A stretch of DNA of 64,000 bases, taken from the NCBI GenBank assembly GCA_963580285.1, contig OY757026.1, forward strand, positions 49,265,143 to 49,329,142, in the 5' to 3' direction. Source of the DNA: Lucinisca nassula (taxonomy: Eukaryota; Mollusca; Bivalvia; Lucinida; Lucinidae). The first letter of the stretch is position 1, and each line of letters begins with the position of its first letter. The notes beneath the pieces were generated by a model, which had not been told where the DNA came from, did not search any database, and was given only the letters and a program-made list of their open reading frames with translations. Both the position numbers and the translations under genes were made by a program. Of this stretch, positions 43,801 to 54,639 are shown piece after piece.

Positions 43801-44658
43801 TCAAATCCTTTATCTTCGATGGTCCGAATTCGACAGTTACAGCCAGTCAAACGGAGAACCGGACACAGTGGAGCTACTCCACCGCGAAATCTCATTATTT
43901 TACATGAAATGCTCTTCTGGGAAGATGGCATGCACATTTTTGTTGGTTGTAGACATACACATGATAAATCGGACTGTTGCAAATACGATTTAAGGAAAAT
44001 TTGAATTTAGAAGGCACACAGTGAGAAATCCTAGTTCAATTTTCAATACAACGCCCACGGGCAAGGCAATGGGTGCAACGCATATGATAAGACACTAAAA
44101 TTTCCGGGGAAAATGGTTGTTGTATTGTCGTAGCACTAGTAAATTTCCATCTCAGATTAGGTTTTCCAATATTAATAATTAGTCCTATATAGTTTAAAGC
44201 ACCAATTGTGATCCGTAGGAAACGTTCAAAGTTTGTGTGCATTGTCTTGGCATGCGCATTGCTGTGGTACTAGCAATGTACTCCACTCCCTCCCCGCCCC
44301 GCCCCACACACACATACACATACACTATGGATCTAGGACAATTTGGCCCGAACGATTTGACCTAGGAGAATTCGGCCAAGACGAATGTGGTCCGTTAAAA
44401 AAATTGGGGAGGACAACTTGGCAAGGCTAATATAATGTCCTGTGCAAATTGACATTTAAAGGTGCATTGTTGAGCTACCGGGTCTCAAATTTTTTTTCCC
44501 GGTTTTTATATTCAATATATACTCCTTTGTCATGTGTACACTTTTGGAGCCAAATACAGCTTCAGAACTTTGTGAAAATGCGAATCCGACTGAGCTACCG
44601 AGGTCGGCATAATCATTCAGTTACCAATACATGTACATACTTTAATATTTGCCTTGCT

Positions 44659-44935
44659 TAATAAATAGATGGGCTGCATGATGCTTCCACGCAGAGCTGA
44701 AACCGACCCACACACGAGTACTGGTAAACTGCTTAGAGGATCCAAGCCTGCCTAGGCAAAGAGGTGCGAGTCGACCAGCCCATGCTTATATACCCTATTG
44801 GTTTCATTAGGCGACAGGGCTTGCGATGTCGTTTCATCTCGGTGTCGGGTAAAAGTCCCACAAAATTGGAAGCAACGTCTCCAAAATGACCTTTACAGTG
44901 TTGACGGCGACGTTAAACCTCAAATCAAACAAACA
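44659..44935 (+). mobile_element. SINE-A copy shared by both arms (left)
   Basis: The head is slightly truncated (TTGCTTAATAAATAGATGGG). The partner is the minus-strand copy at 52073-52380, with the same flank AATATTTGCCTTGC on the complementary side. Confidence 0.85.
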
Positions 44936-45009
44936 ATATTTGCCTTATACATGTATCCGACGACGAACTGCGTAAAAAGGTCCTGTAAAGATCGGCAATT
45001 ATATCTGCG

Positions 45010-45040
<31 letters not shown>

Positions 45041-45904
45041 GGAATATTTGTTTCATAAATGTTGTATGGTGATTGATAGCCAAAGGAAGTTATATGAAAA
45101 GATACAGCTTCAAAGAAATACATATCAATCAAATGTTTGGTCATTCACAAATAAGGTATGTTTTTGCATGACTTTACCCTATCCCCAGCTGATTTTGACC
45201 AAAATTGCAAAAATTTTCACCTTTATGGCTTTCAAAATATAACAGCCTAGCCTTGCCTGTACATATTTTATATTTTGTATACTGATAAAGTTTTGATATG
45301 TTAACATGTGGTGAAAATATAAAACAAAATGAGGGTGAACGCTGTGTTTATTTTTTCATAAATTAATTTTTGGTCATTATCAGAAATGTCAACATAAATT
45401 CCATAACTCCGTTCATAGTAAAGCTAAATGTATGTTGTTATTACTCATTTTCTTAGTTAGAAACCAAGGAATAATTTGAAACCTGTTTCATTTTGATCCT
45501 GTAATTTTTCATTTTTCGAATTTCTCCATGATAACGCAAGTGGGTGGGGTAACAAGATACGACTCACTTTGTGTACGAACGATGAGCAGTGCTACCTGAT
45601 ATATTAATGCGCCAATTGAAACCGGGTTTCTAAGGGCACTTTCTATTGTCTTTTTCTTTCGAAGGGGTATAATTTTATCACACTTTTCTTACTATTTTCG
45701 TCATAATTTATTAACTCAATACAGACGCATCAAACGTCAAGTTATTCTGAAAATACTTGACGACGAAACAACTCGTTTCTGTGTATGTTTCTGTTAACGA
45801 AGCCTGTTAGCAAGTGAAACGTCGCACACTGAAGAGGATTTGAGTGAGGGTCAAAAAGAAGCCAAATCATATCAGGCCCTTTAATGACCATGTAATAGGT
45901 ATGT

Positions 45905-47388
45905 CTCATTAATTTGGCGAAGTTATCTACCTTATTTTCAGCCAAAAGAACAAGCATACAATTTTCTACCAGAAATACTGCATGGACAAATACATAATTC
46001 TCTAATTCATGATCGCGATGAACCAAATCAATCTATCCCCCATAGGGGATGATTATTTTGCTAGTACCACATCAATTCGCATGCCAAAACAATGCACACA
46101 AACTTTGGACGTTTCCTAAAGGTCACAATTTGTGCTTTAAACTATGTAGGGCTAATTATTAATATCGTAAAACCTAATCTGATATGGAAATTTACTAGTG
46201 CTACGACCATACAACAACCATTTTCCCCGGACAATTTTGTGTCTTATCATATGCGTTGTACCCATTTCCTTGCCTGTGGGCGTTGTGCTGAAAATTGAAC
46301 TAAGAATTATCACTGTGGGCCTTCTAATTTCAAATTTTCCTTAAATCGTATTTGCAACAGTCCGATTTATCATATGTATGTCTACAACCAACAAAAAAGT
46401 GCATGCCATCTTCCTAGAAGAGCGTTTCATGTAAAATAATGAGATTTCGCGGTGGAGTAGCTCCACTGTGTCCAGTTCTCCGTTTGACTGGATGTGACTG
46501 TTGAATTCGGACCATCGAAGATAAATTTGTGAATAATATGTGTCTTCCGTGAAGCTAATGTGAGCAGCCGTATTGATGAGTAACCATAACACGAGATCTA
46601 GAACAACAACAAACCTGCACAAGTGATACCGATTCCGCCATTTTCTTTTTTATCCTGAGCGGAAAAATTTCCTTATCCGGTGTGTTTGTTTCTTATCCTG
46701 CGCGCTTGCCTTTACCAGTGTGCACATTAGCTTCACGGAAGACACATGTTATTCACATATTTATATTCGATGGTCCGAATTCGACAGTTACATTCAGTCA
46801 AACGGAGAACCGGACACAGTGGAGCTACTCCACCGCGAAATCTCATTATTTTACATGAAACGCTCTTCTGGGAAGATGGCATGCACTTTTTTGTTGGTTG
46901 TAGACATACACATGATAACTCGGATTGTTGCAAATACGATTTAAGGAAAATTTGAAATTAGAAGGCCCACAGTGAGAAATCCTAGTTCAATTTTCAATAC
47001 AACGCCCACGGGCAAGGAGATGGGTACAACGCATATGATAAGACACAAAGTTTTCCGGGGAAAATGGTTGTTATATGGTCGTAGCACTAGTAAATTTCCA
47101 TCTCGGATTAGGTTTTCCGATATTAATAATTAGTCCTATAGTTTAAAGCACCAATTGTTACCTTTAGGAAACGTCCAAAGTTTGTGTGCATTGTTTTGGC
47201 ATGCGCATTGCTGTGGTTCTAGCATATAATCATCCCCTATGGGGGATAGATGGATTGGGTTCATCGCGATCATGAATTAGAGAAATGATGTATTTGTCCA
47301 TGCAGTATTTCTGGTAAAAAATTGTATGCTTGTTCTTTTGGCTGAAAATAAGGTAGATAAATTCGCCAAATTCGTGAATCATACCTAT
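45905..47388. repeat. Inner inverted repeat (second palindrome) centred near 46710
   Basis: 45905-46700 pairs with about 46715-47388. The arms contain the end segment (CGCGCTTGCCTTTACC), ATTTCGCGGTGGAGTAGC with its complement, and CCCATAGGGGATGATTAT. The arm sequence is shared with the outer repeat, so four copies of it exist: plus, minus, plus, minus. Confidence 0.85.
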
Positions 47389-47390
47389 TA

Positions 47391-48747
47391 CGAGGACTGT
47401 TCAAATATGAATGCAAGTAGAACGTTTTCTCATGCACTAATGCGAAAATCACCTGGAAATAAATATCACAGCCTAGAAAAACATTTATCCTATTCATTGA
47501 TACCAAACCTGTTAAAATCCGTGCACTTTAGCCATGTATATCGTTCGATAAACACTGTCTATTCTTGTATACTAATACAAAACATGGTTGGAAGAAGGTC
47601 AGAGTACGCCGTTGAAATACGGTCCTATATTAAGAATCGTTGTATTCTTGGTATACGGTGCAAAGACATTTTTGATGAAATATGTTCGGTTTGTGGGCAT
47701 AATGAAATGTCTTTTTCGACAGTTTTTCTTCTGTGTAAGAAATTAAGCTGTAGGCTATGCTCAACAGAAGATGCACCACATGACCGTCGGCCGAAAAGAG
47801 CAACATCTGCCAAGATGGTTGCTAGAGTGAAAGAAATAGTTGCTACCGATGCACGATACACCACTAGGCAAATAGCTACCACTAGGCAAATAGCTAGTAC
47901 GGTTGGTATCTCATTAGAAGCAGCTCATACAATTCTGAAACATTTTGAAAATGAGAAAGATCTGTGCTAGATGGATTCCCCATCTGTTGACAGATGAGCA
48001 GAAAAAGACACGCGTTCAGTGCGCCAAGAAGTTGCTTAAAAAGTTTCCAAATTACAATGCACGGTCTTTCGCTAATGTCGTCACAGGTGACGAGACATGG
48101 GTTCACCTTTTTGAGCCGAAACGAAAGATTCAGAACAAAATATGGGCAACAAAGTATTGCAAAAGACCATGCATTGCAAAGCGGACCATGAGCGTCAAGA
48201 AGGTAATGTATGCCATATTCTTTTCAAATCAGGGCCCTGCTATTCAGGTTGCTGTGCCTAAAGGCAAATCTGTAAATGCGAAGTTTTACAAGAATAAAGT
48301 TCTTCGAAAATTGAAGAAATATTTCAAAGAACGAAGACCCGCAACTGGTTTGGCCAATGTCAGATTGCTACATGAAAATGCGTCATCGCACAAGGCGTTC
48401 ATTGTGCAAGACTATCTGAAGCAGGAAAAGGTTGTTGAACTCCCTCACCCCCCGTATTCCCCTGACTTTGCCCCGTGTGACTTTTTTTGGTTCCCGCGGC
48501 TGAAAAAAATACCTTTCTGGTCGAAAATTTGTACAGCGCAAACACCTCGGTTCTGCAATATTCCAGTGCCTTCATAGTATACCTCGAAAAGACTACCAAA
48601 ATGCATTCAATGATTGGATCAGAAGACTGAACGTTTGTATATCTGTTAAAGGGGAATACTTTGAGGGGACAAAATAAATTTTTCATCGAAATCTATCACG
48701 GAATCATTTTTATGTGCTTAGTTGCATTCATATTTGCACAGCCCTCG
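47391..48747 (+). mobile_element. mariner element, complete with TIRs and TA duplication
   Basis: Terminal inverted repeats of about 26 bp start CGAGGNCTGTNCAAATATGA, and TA stands at 47389-47390 and 48748-48749. Length is 1357 bp, close to typical mariner size. The left arm of the large inverted repeat keeps the empty site as a single TA at 45893-45894. This shows a clean cut-and-paste type insertion after the arms formed. Confidence 0.93.
47584..48677 (+). pseudogene. mariner transposase, DD34D type, two frameshifts
   Basis: The frame starts MVGRRSEYAVEIRSYI and covers the N-terminal DNA-binding region, ending HDRRPKRATSAKMV and SLEAAHTILKH. A shift near 47950 moves to the frame with ARWIPHLLTDEQK and VTGDETWVHLFEP (first catalytic Asp). 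LLHENASSHKA carries the second position, where Glu replaces the usual Asp. PYSPDFAPCDFF holds the third Asp 34 residues later, the mariner spacing. A second shift in the A run at about 48506-48512 leads to the C-terminal end AFNDWIRRLNVCISVKGEYF, stopping at 48675-48677. An exact 18-bp duplication (47860-47895) adds six residues in the DNA-binding part. The shifts make it inactive as read. Confidence 0.9.
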
Positions 48748-49320
48748 TACATGGTCATTAAAGGGACGGATATGATTTGGCTTCTTTTTTATCCTCACTC
48801 AAATCCTCTTCAGTGTGCGACGTTTCACTTGCTAACAGGCGTCGTTAATGGAAACATACACAGAAACGAGTTGTTTCGTCTTCAAGTATTTTCAGAATAA
48901 CTTGACGTTTGGTGTGTCTGTATTCAGTTAATAAATTGTGACAAAAATAGCAAGAAAAGTGTGATAAAAGTATATCCCTTCGAAAGAAAAAGACAATAGA
49001 AAGTGCCCTTAGAAACCCGGTTTCAATTGGCGCATTAATATATCAGGTAGCACTGCTCATCGTTTGTACACTAAGTGAGTCGTATCTTGTTACCCCACCT
49101 ACTTGCGTTATCATGGAGAAATTCGAAAAATGAAAAATTACAGGATCAAAATGAAACAGGTATCAAATTATTCCTTGGTTTCTAACTAAGAAAATGAGTA
49201 ATAATAACATATATTTAGCTTTACTATGAACGGAGTTATGGCAATTTTATGTTGACATTTCTGATAATTACCAAAAATTAATTTATGAAATAAATAAACA
49301 CAGAGTTCACAGTTCATTTT

Positions 49321-51800
49321 TAGCTCACCAGAGCCGAAGGCTCCGGGGGAGCTTATAGGATAGTCAGTTGTCCGTCGTCGTCGTCTGTCGTCCGTCGTCG
49401 TCTGTCGTATGTCGTCGTCTGGCGTCAACACCTTCAAACGACATCTCCTCTGAAGCCACTGGGCCGATTGGGCCCAAATTTTATCTGTAGCATCCTTGGG
49501 CTGGGGGATTGAAAGTTTGTGTTTTTTATGAAAATCGGCTCTTTAGTTTGGTTGCTATGGCAACTTCTTGTTTCCATAGACTTATAATGGGGAAAATTGA
49601 AAAATGGCATTTACTGCCAAGCCTCTGCAGATATTTTGACAAAACTTGCATAGAAATGTTCCATAGGCAATCTACTATCTGCCGTATGATTTTAGGCCTT
49701 CTGTTCATTTTATTGGTTGCCATGGAAACCAAAATGCAAAAAAAAAAGAAAAAAAAAAAAAAAAAAACTTAGAAAATCATCTCCTCAGAAACCATATGCT
49801 CTAGGAGGCTGGGACTTTATGAAAATATTCACCATATTTGCCTTTACAGGTTTTGTGTTTTTTTATGAAATTTGGCCTTTTAGTTTTGTTGCTATGGCAA
49901 CTTGGAGTTTCCATTGACTTATAATGGGGAAAACTGAAAAATGGCATTTACTGCCAAGTCATTGCAGATATTTTGACAAAACTTACATGAACATGTTCCT
50001 TGAGTAAACTTCTCTCAGCCATAATGCTTTTATGTCAACCTGGGGGGCCCTAGGTTGTGCCGGGGCCATGCCCCGGCCCCTCCACTTCATAAAATGCCTT
50101 ATATCTCAGAAACCTTACAGATCCCAACCCCTAAACCATATATATTCTTGTTCCTTATGATAAGATGCAATAAGTGACACCAACCTGGGGGTCCCCCGGG
50201 ATGTACCGGGGACATGCCCTGCCCCTTCTATTTCATAAAATCCCATTTATCTCAGAAACCATTCAGATCCCCACCTCTAAACTATATATATTCTTGTTCC
50301 TTATGCTAAGATGCATTAAGTGACACCAACCTGGGGGTTCCCCGGGATGTGCCGGGGACATGCCCCACCCCCTCCACTTCATAAAATGCCATTTATCTCA
50401 GAAACCATTGAGATCCCCACCCCTAAACCATAGATACTTTTGTTCCTTATGATAAGATGGACTCAGTGACACCAACCTGGGGTCCCCCGGGATGTGCTGG
50501 GGCCATGCCCCACCCCTTCCACTTCATAAAAGGCCCAATATCCCAGTAACCTTACAGATCCCCACCCCTAAACCATATATATTCCTTATGATAAGTCGCA
50601 TTGAGTGACACCAACTTGGGGGTCCCCCGGGATGTGCGGGGGCCATGCCCAACCCCCTCCACTTCATAAAAGGCTAAATATTCCAGAAACCTAACAGATC
50701 CCCACCCCAAAACCATATATATTCTTGTTCCTTATGATAAGACACATTCAGTGACACCAACCTAGGGGTCACCCAAGTTGTGCCCGGGCCACACTCCACA
50801 CCTCGACTTCACGAAAGACCATATATCTGAGTAACTGTTCAGAGCCCACCCCTAAACCATATATATTCTTGTTCCTTATGATTAGATGCAAACAGTGACA
50901 CCAGCCTGGGGGTCCCCCCGGGGTTCCACGGGTCATGCCCCTACCCTTCTTAAAATCCATATCTCTCAGAAACCGTTCAGATCCCCACCCCTAAACCATA
51001 TATATTCTTGTTCCTGATGATAAGACTCCACTTAATAATAGGCCATATATCTCAGAAACCATTCAAATCCCCATCCTATAATCACATATATTCTTGTTCA
51101 TTGTTATTAGACACATTCAGTCAACCCTGTCTTGGGGGTTCCGCAGGGGCCATTTCTCTGCCTTCCACTTCATAAAAGGGCCTCATATCTCAGAAACCGT
51201 TCAGAACCCCACCATTTAACCATATATATTCTTGATCTTTATGATAAGACATATTCAGTGACAGCAATCTTTGGCTTTTCTGGGATCTGCCATGCCCGAA
51301 TCCCTCCATTGCTTAAAAGGCCTTACGTCTCAGGAACCATACATATCCCCACCGCTAAACCATATATGTCTCTGTTCCTTTTTATAAGACCCATTTAGTG
51401 ACACCAAACAGGGCTCCATTGGGTAGTGCCCACCTGAGCTCTGGTTTATGAAATTTGGCTCTTTGGTTTGTTTGCTATGGCAAGTTAAGAGTTTCCATTG
51501 ACTTATAATGGGGAAAATTGAAAAATGACATTAATGCCTCTCAAGATATTTTGTCAAACTTTCATAGAAATGTTCCTTTAATAATGTTCTTTTTGGCCTA
51601 TTGCCACAGATGGGAAATTGTCAACTGTCATCTGTTGTCTTCAAGCGACATCAGACCTCTGAAGCCACTAGTTTGATTGGGTCGAAATTGTATCTGTAGC
51701 AGCCTTGGGAGCAGGGCTTCCATGGTTAATTAAAATACATTGCTGCCAGTGGGCAGTGGCCCCCTGAGCTCTGGTGAGCATTGTGGCCCATGGGCCTCTT
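49321..51800 (+). mobile_element. Helentron-like element with tandem core (H5), empty site known
   Basis: The 5-prime end TAGCTCACCAGAGCCG folds with GGCTCCGGGGGAGCT; GTCGTC/GTCTGTC microsatellite follows at 49371-49432. There are two core types: a block around TTTGGTTGCTATGGCAACTT, and about nine units of 140-160 bp with CACCCCTAAACCATATATAT and GTGACACCAACCTGGGGG. The 3-prime end has CTCTGGTGAGC, the exact inverse of GCTCACCAGAG at the start. The palindrome GGCCCATGGGCC and TCTT follow. The left arm of the inverted repeat shows the unoccupied sequence (CATTTTGTTTTAT at about 45323-45335, complement), with no target duplication. Confidence 0.8.
49739..49768 (+). repeat. Poly-A tract
   Basis: A-rich run with two or three G interruptions inside the H5 core. 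Confidence 0.9.
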
Positions 51801-52015
51801 GTTTATATATTTTCTCCACATGTTAACTTATCAAAACTGTATCTGTATACAAAATATAAAATAATGTACAGGCAAGGCTGGGCTATTATATTTTGAAAGC
51901 CATAAAGGTGACAAATTTTGCAATTTTAGTCAAAATCAGCTGAGGGTAGGGGTAAAGTCATGGTAAAAATACCTTATTTGTGAATGACCAAACATTTTAT
52001 TGATTTGTTTTTCTT

Positions 52016-52035
52016 TGGGGGGGGGGGGGGGGGGG
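52016..52035. repeat. Poly-G tract (arm partner of the C run at 45010)
   Basis: The G run faces the C run at 45010-45026 in the left arm, so it was present before the inverted duplication. Confidence 0.85.
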
Positions 52036-52072
52036 AGAGATATGATTGGAGATCTCAACAGGCCCTTTGTAC

Positions 52073-52380
52073 GATTGTTTGTTTGATTTGAGTTTAACGT
52101 CCCCGTCAACACTGTAAAGGTCATTTTGGAGACGTTGCTTCCAATTTTGTGGCAATTTCACCCGAAACTGAGATGAAACGACATCGCAAGCCCTGTCGCC
52201 CAATGAAACCAATAGGGTTTATAAACATGGGTGGGTCGACTCGCACCGCTTTGCCTGGGCAGGCTTAGATCCTCAAAGCAGTTTACCAGTATTCGTGTGT
52301 GGGTCGGTTTCAGTTCTGCGTGGAAGCATCATGCAGCCCATCTATTTTTTAAGCCCCGTTGGGCAAGGCAAATATTAAAG
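52073..52380 (-). mobile_element. SINE-A copy shared by both arms (right)
   Basis: Minus-strand counterpart of the copy at 44659. This one keeps more of its head (CCCAACGGGGCTTAAAAAAT on the minus strand). Confidence 0.85.
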
Positions 52381-52409
52381 TATGTACATGTATTGGTAAC
52401 TGAATAATT

Positions 52410-52705
52410 ATGCCGGCTCAGTCGGATTCGCGTCTGCTGGTGATCAGGAGGGCACGTGTTCGACACCTGCCGGGGTCGGCAACATTCTTTCGTGGAGATT
52501 GATCATGAAACCTTTACTACGGCCATTCTCTCCCTTCCGCTGATTCAAGAAGGGCAGTTGTCAGTTTCTGGGGAAAGAATGTCCAGTGTACTGGTTAACG
52601 GCTTACGTATAAGCCTGCTCAGGAAAAGTTTGGATAGGTAAACTGACCGGCTCAAAAATGACCAAAAATAGTGTTGACAGTGCCGTTAAACTCTAAAACA
52701 AACAA
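52410..52705 (+). mobile_element. tRNA-headed SINE-B, uninterrupted copy
   Basis: Head GCCGGCTCAGTCGGATTCGC (box A region, slightly shortened) and GTGTTCGACACCTGCC (box B). The body has CTTTCGTGGAGATTGATCAT, CCCTTCCGCTGATTCAAGAA and GTACTGGTTAACGGCTTACG, and the tail is CAGTGCCGTTAAACTC. The left arm near 44580-44605 keeps only the first part of this head (GCTCAGTCGGATTCGC in complement), so the arms differ here. Confidence 0.85.
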
Positions 52706-52893
52706 AAGAGGCATTACTGAAAACAAACCCAAAAACATTTAAATGTCAATTTGCACAGGACATTATATTAGCCTTGCCAAGTTGTCCTACCAAATATATT
52801 TTTACGGACCACATTCTCCTTGGCCTAATTCTCCTAGGTCAAATCGTCCGGACCAAATCGTCCAAGATTCATAGTGTATGTGTATGTGTGTGT

Positions 52894-52924
52894 GGGGGGG
52901 GGGAGGGGGTCGGGGGGGGGGGGG
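52894..52924. repeat. G-rich tract next to a GTGTAT repeat
   Basis: G runs with AG and TCG interruptions, preceded by GTGTATGTGTATGTGTGTG. The left arm has the complement at 44292-44328. Confidence 0.85.
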
Positions 52925-53604
52925 TGCATTGCTAGAACCAGAGCAATCCACATGCCAAGACAATGCACACAAACTTTGAACGTTTCCTAAAGATCACAAT
53001 TGGTGCTTTAAACTTTGTAGGACTAATTATTCATATCGGAAAACCTAATCTGAGATGGAAATTTCCTAGTGCTACGACCATACAACAACCATTTTCCCCG
53101 GAAAATTTTGTGTCTTATCATATGCGTTGTACCCATTTCCTTGCCCGTGGGCGTTGTATTGAAAATTGAACTGGGATTTCTCACTGCGTGCCTTCAAATT
53201 TCAAATTTTCCTTATATCGTATTTGCAACAGTCCGATTTATCATGTGTATGTCAGACGTCTACAACCAACAAAAAAGTGCATGCCGTCTTCCCAGAAGAG
53301 CGTTTCATGTAAAATAATGAGATTTCGCGGTGGAGTAGCTCCACTGTGTCCGGTTCTCCGTTTGATTGGATGTAACTGTCGAATTCGGACCATCGAATAT
53401 AAATTTGTGAATAATATGTGTCTTCCGTGAAGCTAATGTGAGCAGCCGTATTGATTAGTAACCATAACACGAGATCTAGAACAACAACAAACCTGCACAT
53501 GTGATTTTATTGACTTTTTTATCCTGATCGAAAAAAAAATCCTTATCCGGTGTGTTTGTTCCTTACCCTGCGCGCTTGCCTTTACCAGTGTGACCCCGCG
53601 AAAA

Positions 53605-54465
53605 TGTTTTGGGGGGAGGCAAATTGTTTCGCCCCGGGCAGCTGTCTGTCTGTCCGTAACAAAATCGTGTCCGCTCTATAACTTGAAAAACGTTCAAGCT
53701 ATCTTCACAAAAAAGGGGGAGCGCTGTGGTGCAGTGCTTAAGCATCGGATATGATATCGAATGGTAGCCGGTTTGATCCTCACAGCGCCATGTGTTGTTT
53801 CCTTGAGCAAGAAACTTTATCCACATTGCTTAGTACTGGTTCCTACTCAGGAAAAGAGGGCCACATGGTAGATTAGTACTAGTGACGCAGGTCGGTACCT
53901 CAACGGTCAAGGTCATACTTAGAGGTCAAAGGTAAAAAATGGGCCTTTTTTCGTGTTTGGTCAATAGCTTTCTTATTTTTAGATAGATTTTGAAATTACT
54001 TTACAGAAATGTTAACCACCTTGAGACGATGTGTTGCGTGCATCATTTAGGGTGGTACCTCAAAGGTCAAGGTCATACTTAGGCGTCAAATGTCAAAAAA
54101 GGGGTATTTTTGTATTTTTGTCAATAACTTTCTTATTTTTAGATAGAATTTGAAATTACTCGGCAGAAATGTTAATTACCATGAAACGATGTGTCGCATG
54201 CATGATTCAGGTTGGTACCTCAAAGGTTAAGGTCATACATAGTGGTCAAAGGTTAACAAAGGGGTCTTTTCGCGTTTGGTCAATAACTTTCTTATTTTGA
54301 GATGGTTTTTAAATTACCTGGCAGAAATGTTAACCACAATGAGTCGATGTACTGCGCGCATGACACAGTTTGGTACATTAAAGGTCAAGGTCATACATAG
54401 AGGTCAAAGGTAAAAAAAAAGCCTTTTTGTGTTCAGTCAATAACTTTCTTATTTTAGATAGATGG
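53605..54465 (+). repeat. Tandem-core repeat with GGTCAAGGTCATAC units
   Basis: It starts near TTTTGGGGGGAGGCAAATTG and CTGTCTGTCTGTCCG. A tRNA-like SINE interrupts, then about four units of about 155 bp follow with GGTACCTCAAAGGTCAAGGT, TTGGTCAATAACTTTCTTAT and CAGAAATGTTAACCAC. It resembles the core of other Helentron-like elements, but I did not find paired ends. Confidence 0.65.
53720..53880 (+). mobile_element. tRNA-headed SINE-F, possible CORE-SINE
   Basis: The head AGCGCTGTGGTGCAGTG (box A-like) to GCCGGTTTGATCCTCACAGC (box B-like) has complementary ends GCGCTGTG and CACAGCGC, like an acceptor stem. CTTGAGCAAGAAACTTTATC follows, similar to the CORE-SINE central motif. The CORE assignment is tentative. 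Confidence 0.6.
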
Positions 54466-54580
54466 GCACAGGGCTTGAGATGTCGGGTAAAAGTCCCACA
54501 AATTGGAAGCAATGTCTCCAAAATGACCTATACAGTGTTGACGGGGACGTTAAACCTCAAAGCAAACAAAACCAAACAAA
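54465..54580 (+). repeat. SINE-A tail fragment
   Basis: From GATGGGCACAGGGCTTGAGA, a fused head-to-middle junction, to the GACGTTAAACCTCAAAGC tail. Confidence 0.75.
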
Positions 54581-54639
54581 CACATGGCATAGTGGGGTCG
54601 AGAGATGGTACTCTGAATTTGCCTGCTACACAATCTGGG

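Larger units (their letters stand above)
43149..53600. repeat. Large imperfect inverted repeat, about 10.4 kb
   Basis: Left-arm sequence returns as reverse complement in the right arm: 43157-44280 with 52925-53600, 44281-44460 with 52742-52925, 44580-44935 with 52073-52420, 45050-45343 with 51801-52070, 45344-45742 with 48900-49320, and 45742-45893 with 48749-48900. Both arms share a SINE-A and complementary C and G runs, so these predate the duplication. The right arm is longer because it holds the H5 element and the mariner. At the left end, a 160-bp end segment (CAGGGTAAGGAACAAACACA) is tandemly doubled at 43162 and 43320. It could be a long-TIR or foldback transposon or a rearranged inverted duplication; no transposase other than mariner is seen. 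Confidence 0.85.

Noticed and set aside
46092..46298. Repeated 65-70 codon frames (also 44036-44242 and 52963-53169)
   Set aside because: The same arm sequence of the inverted repeat; equally open on both strands, with no domain.
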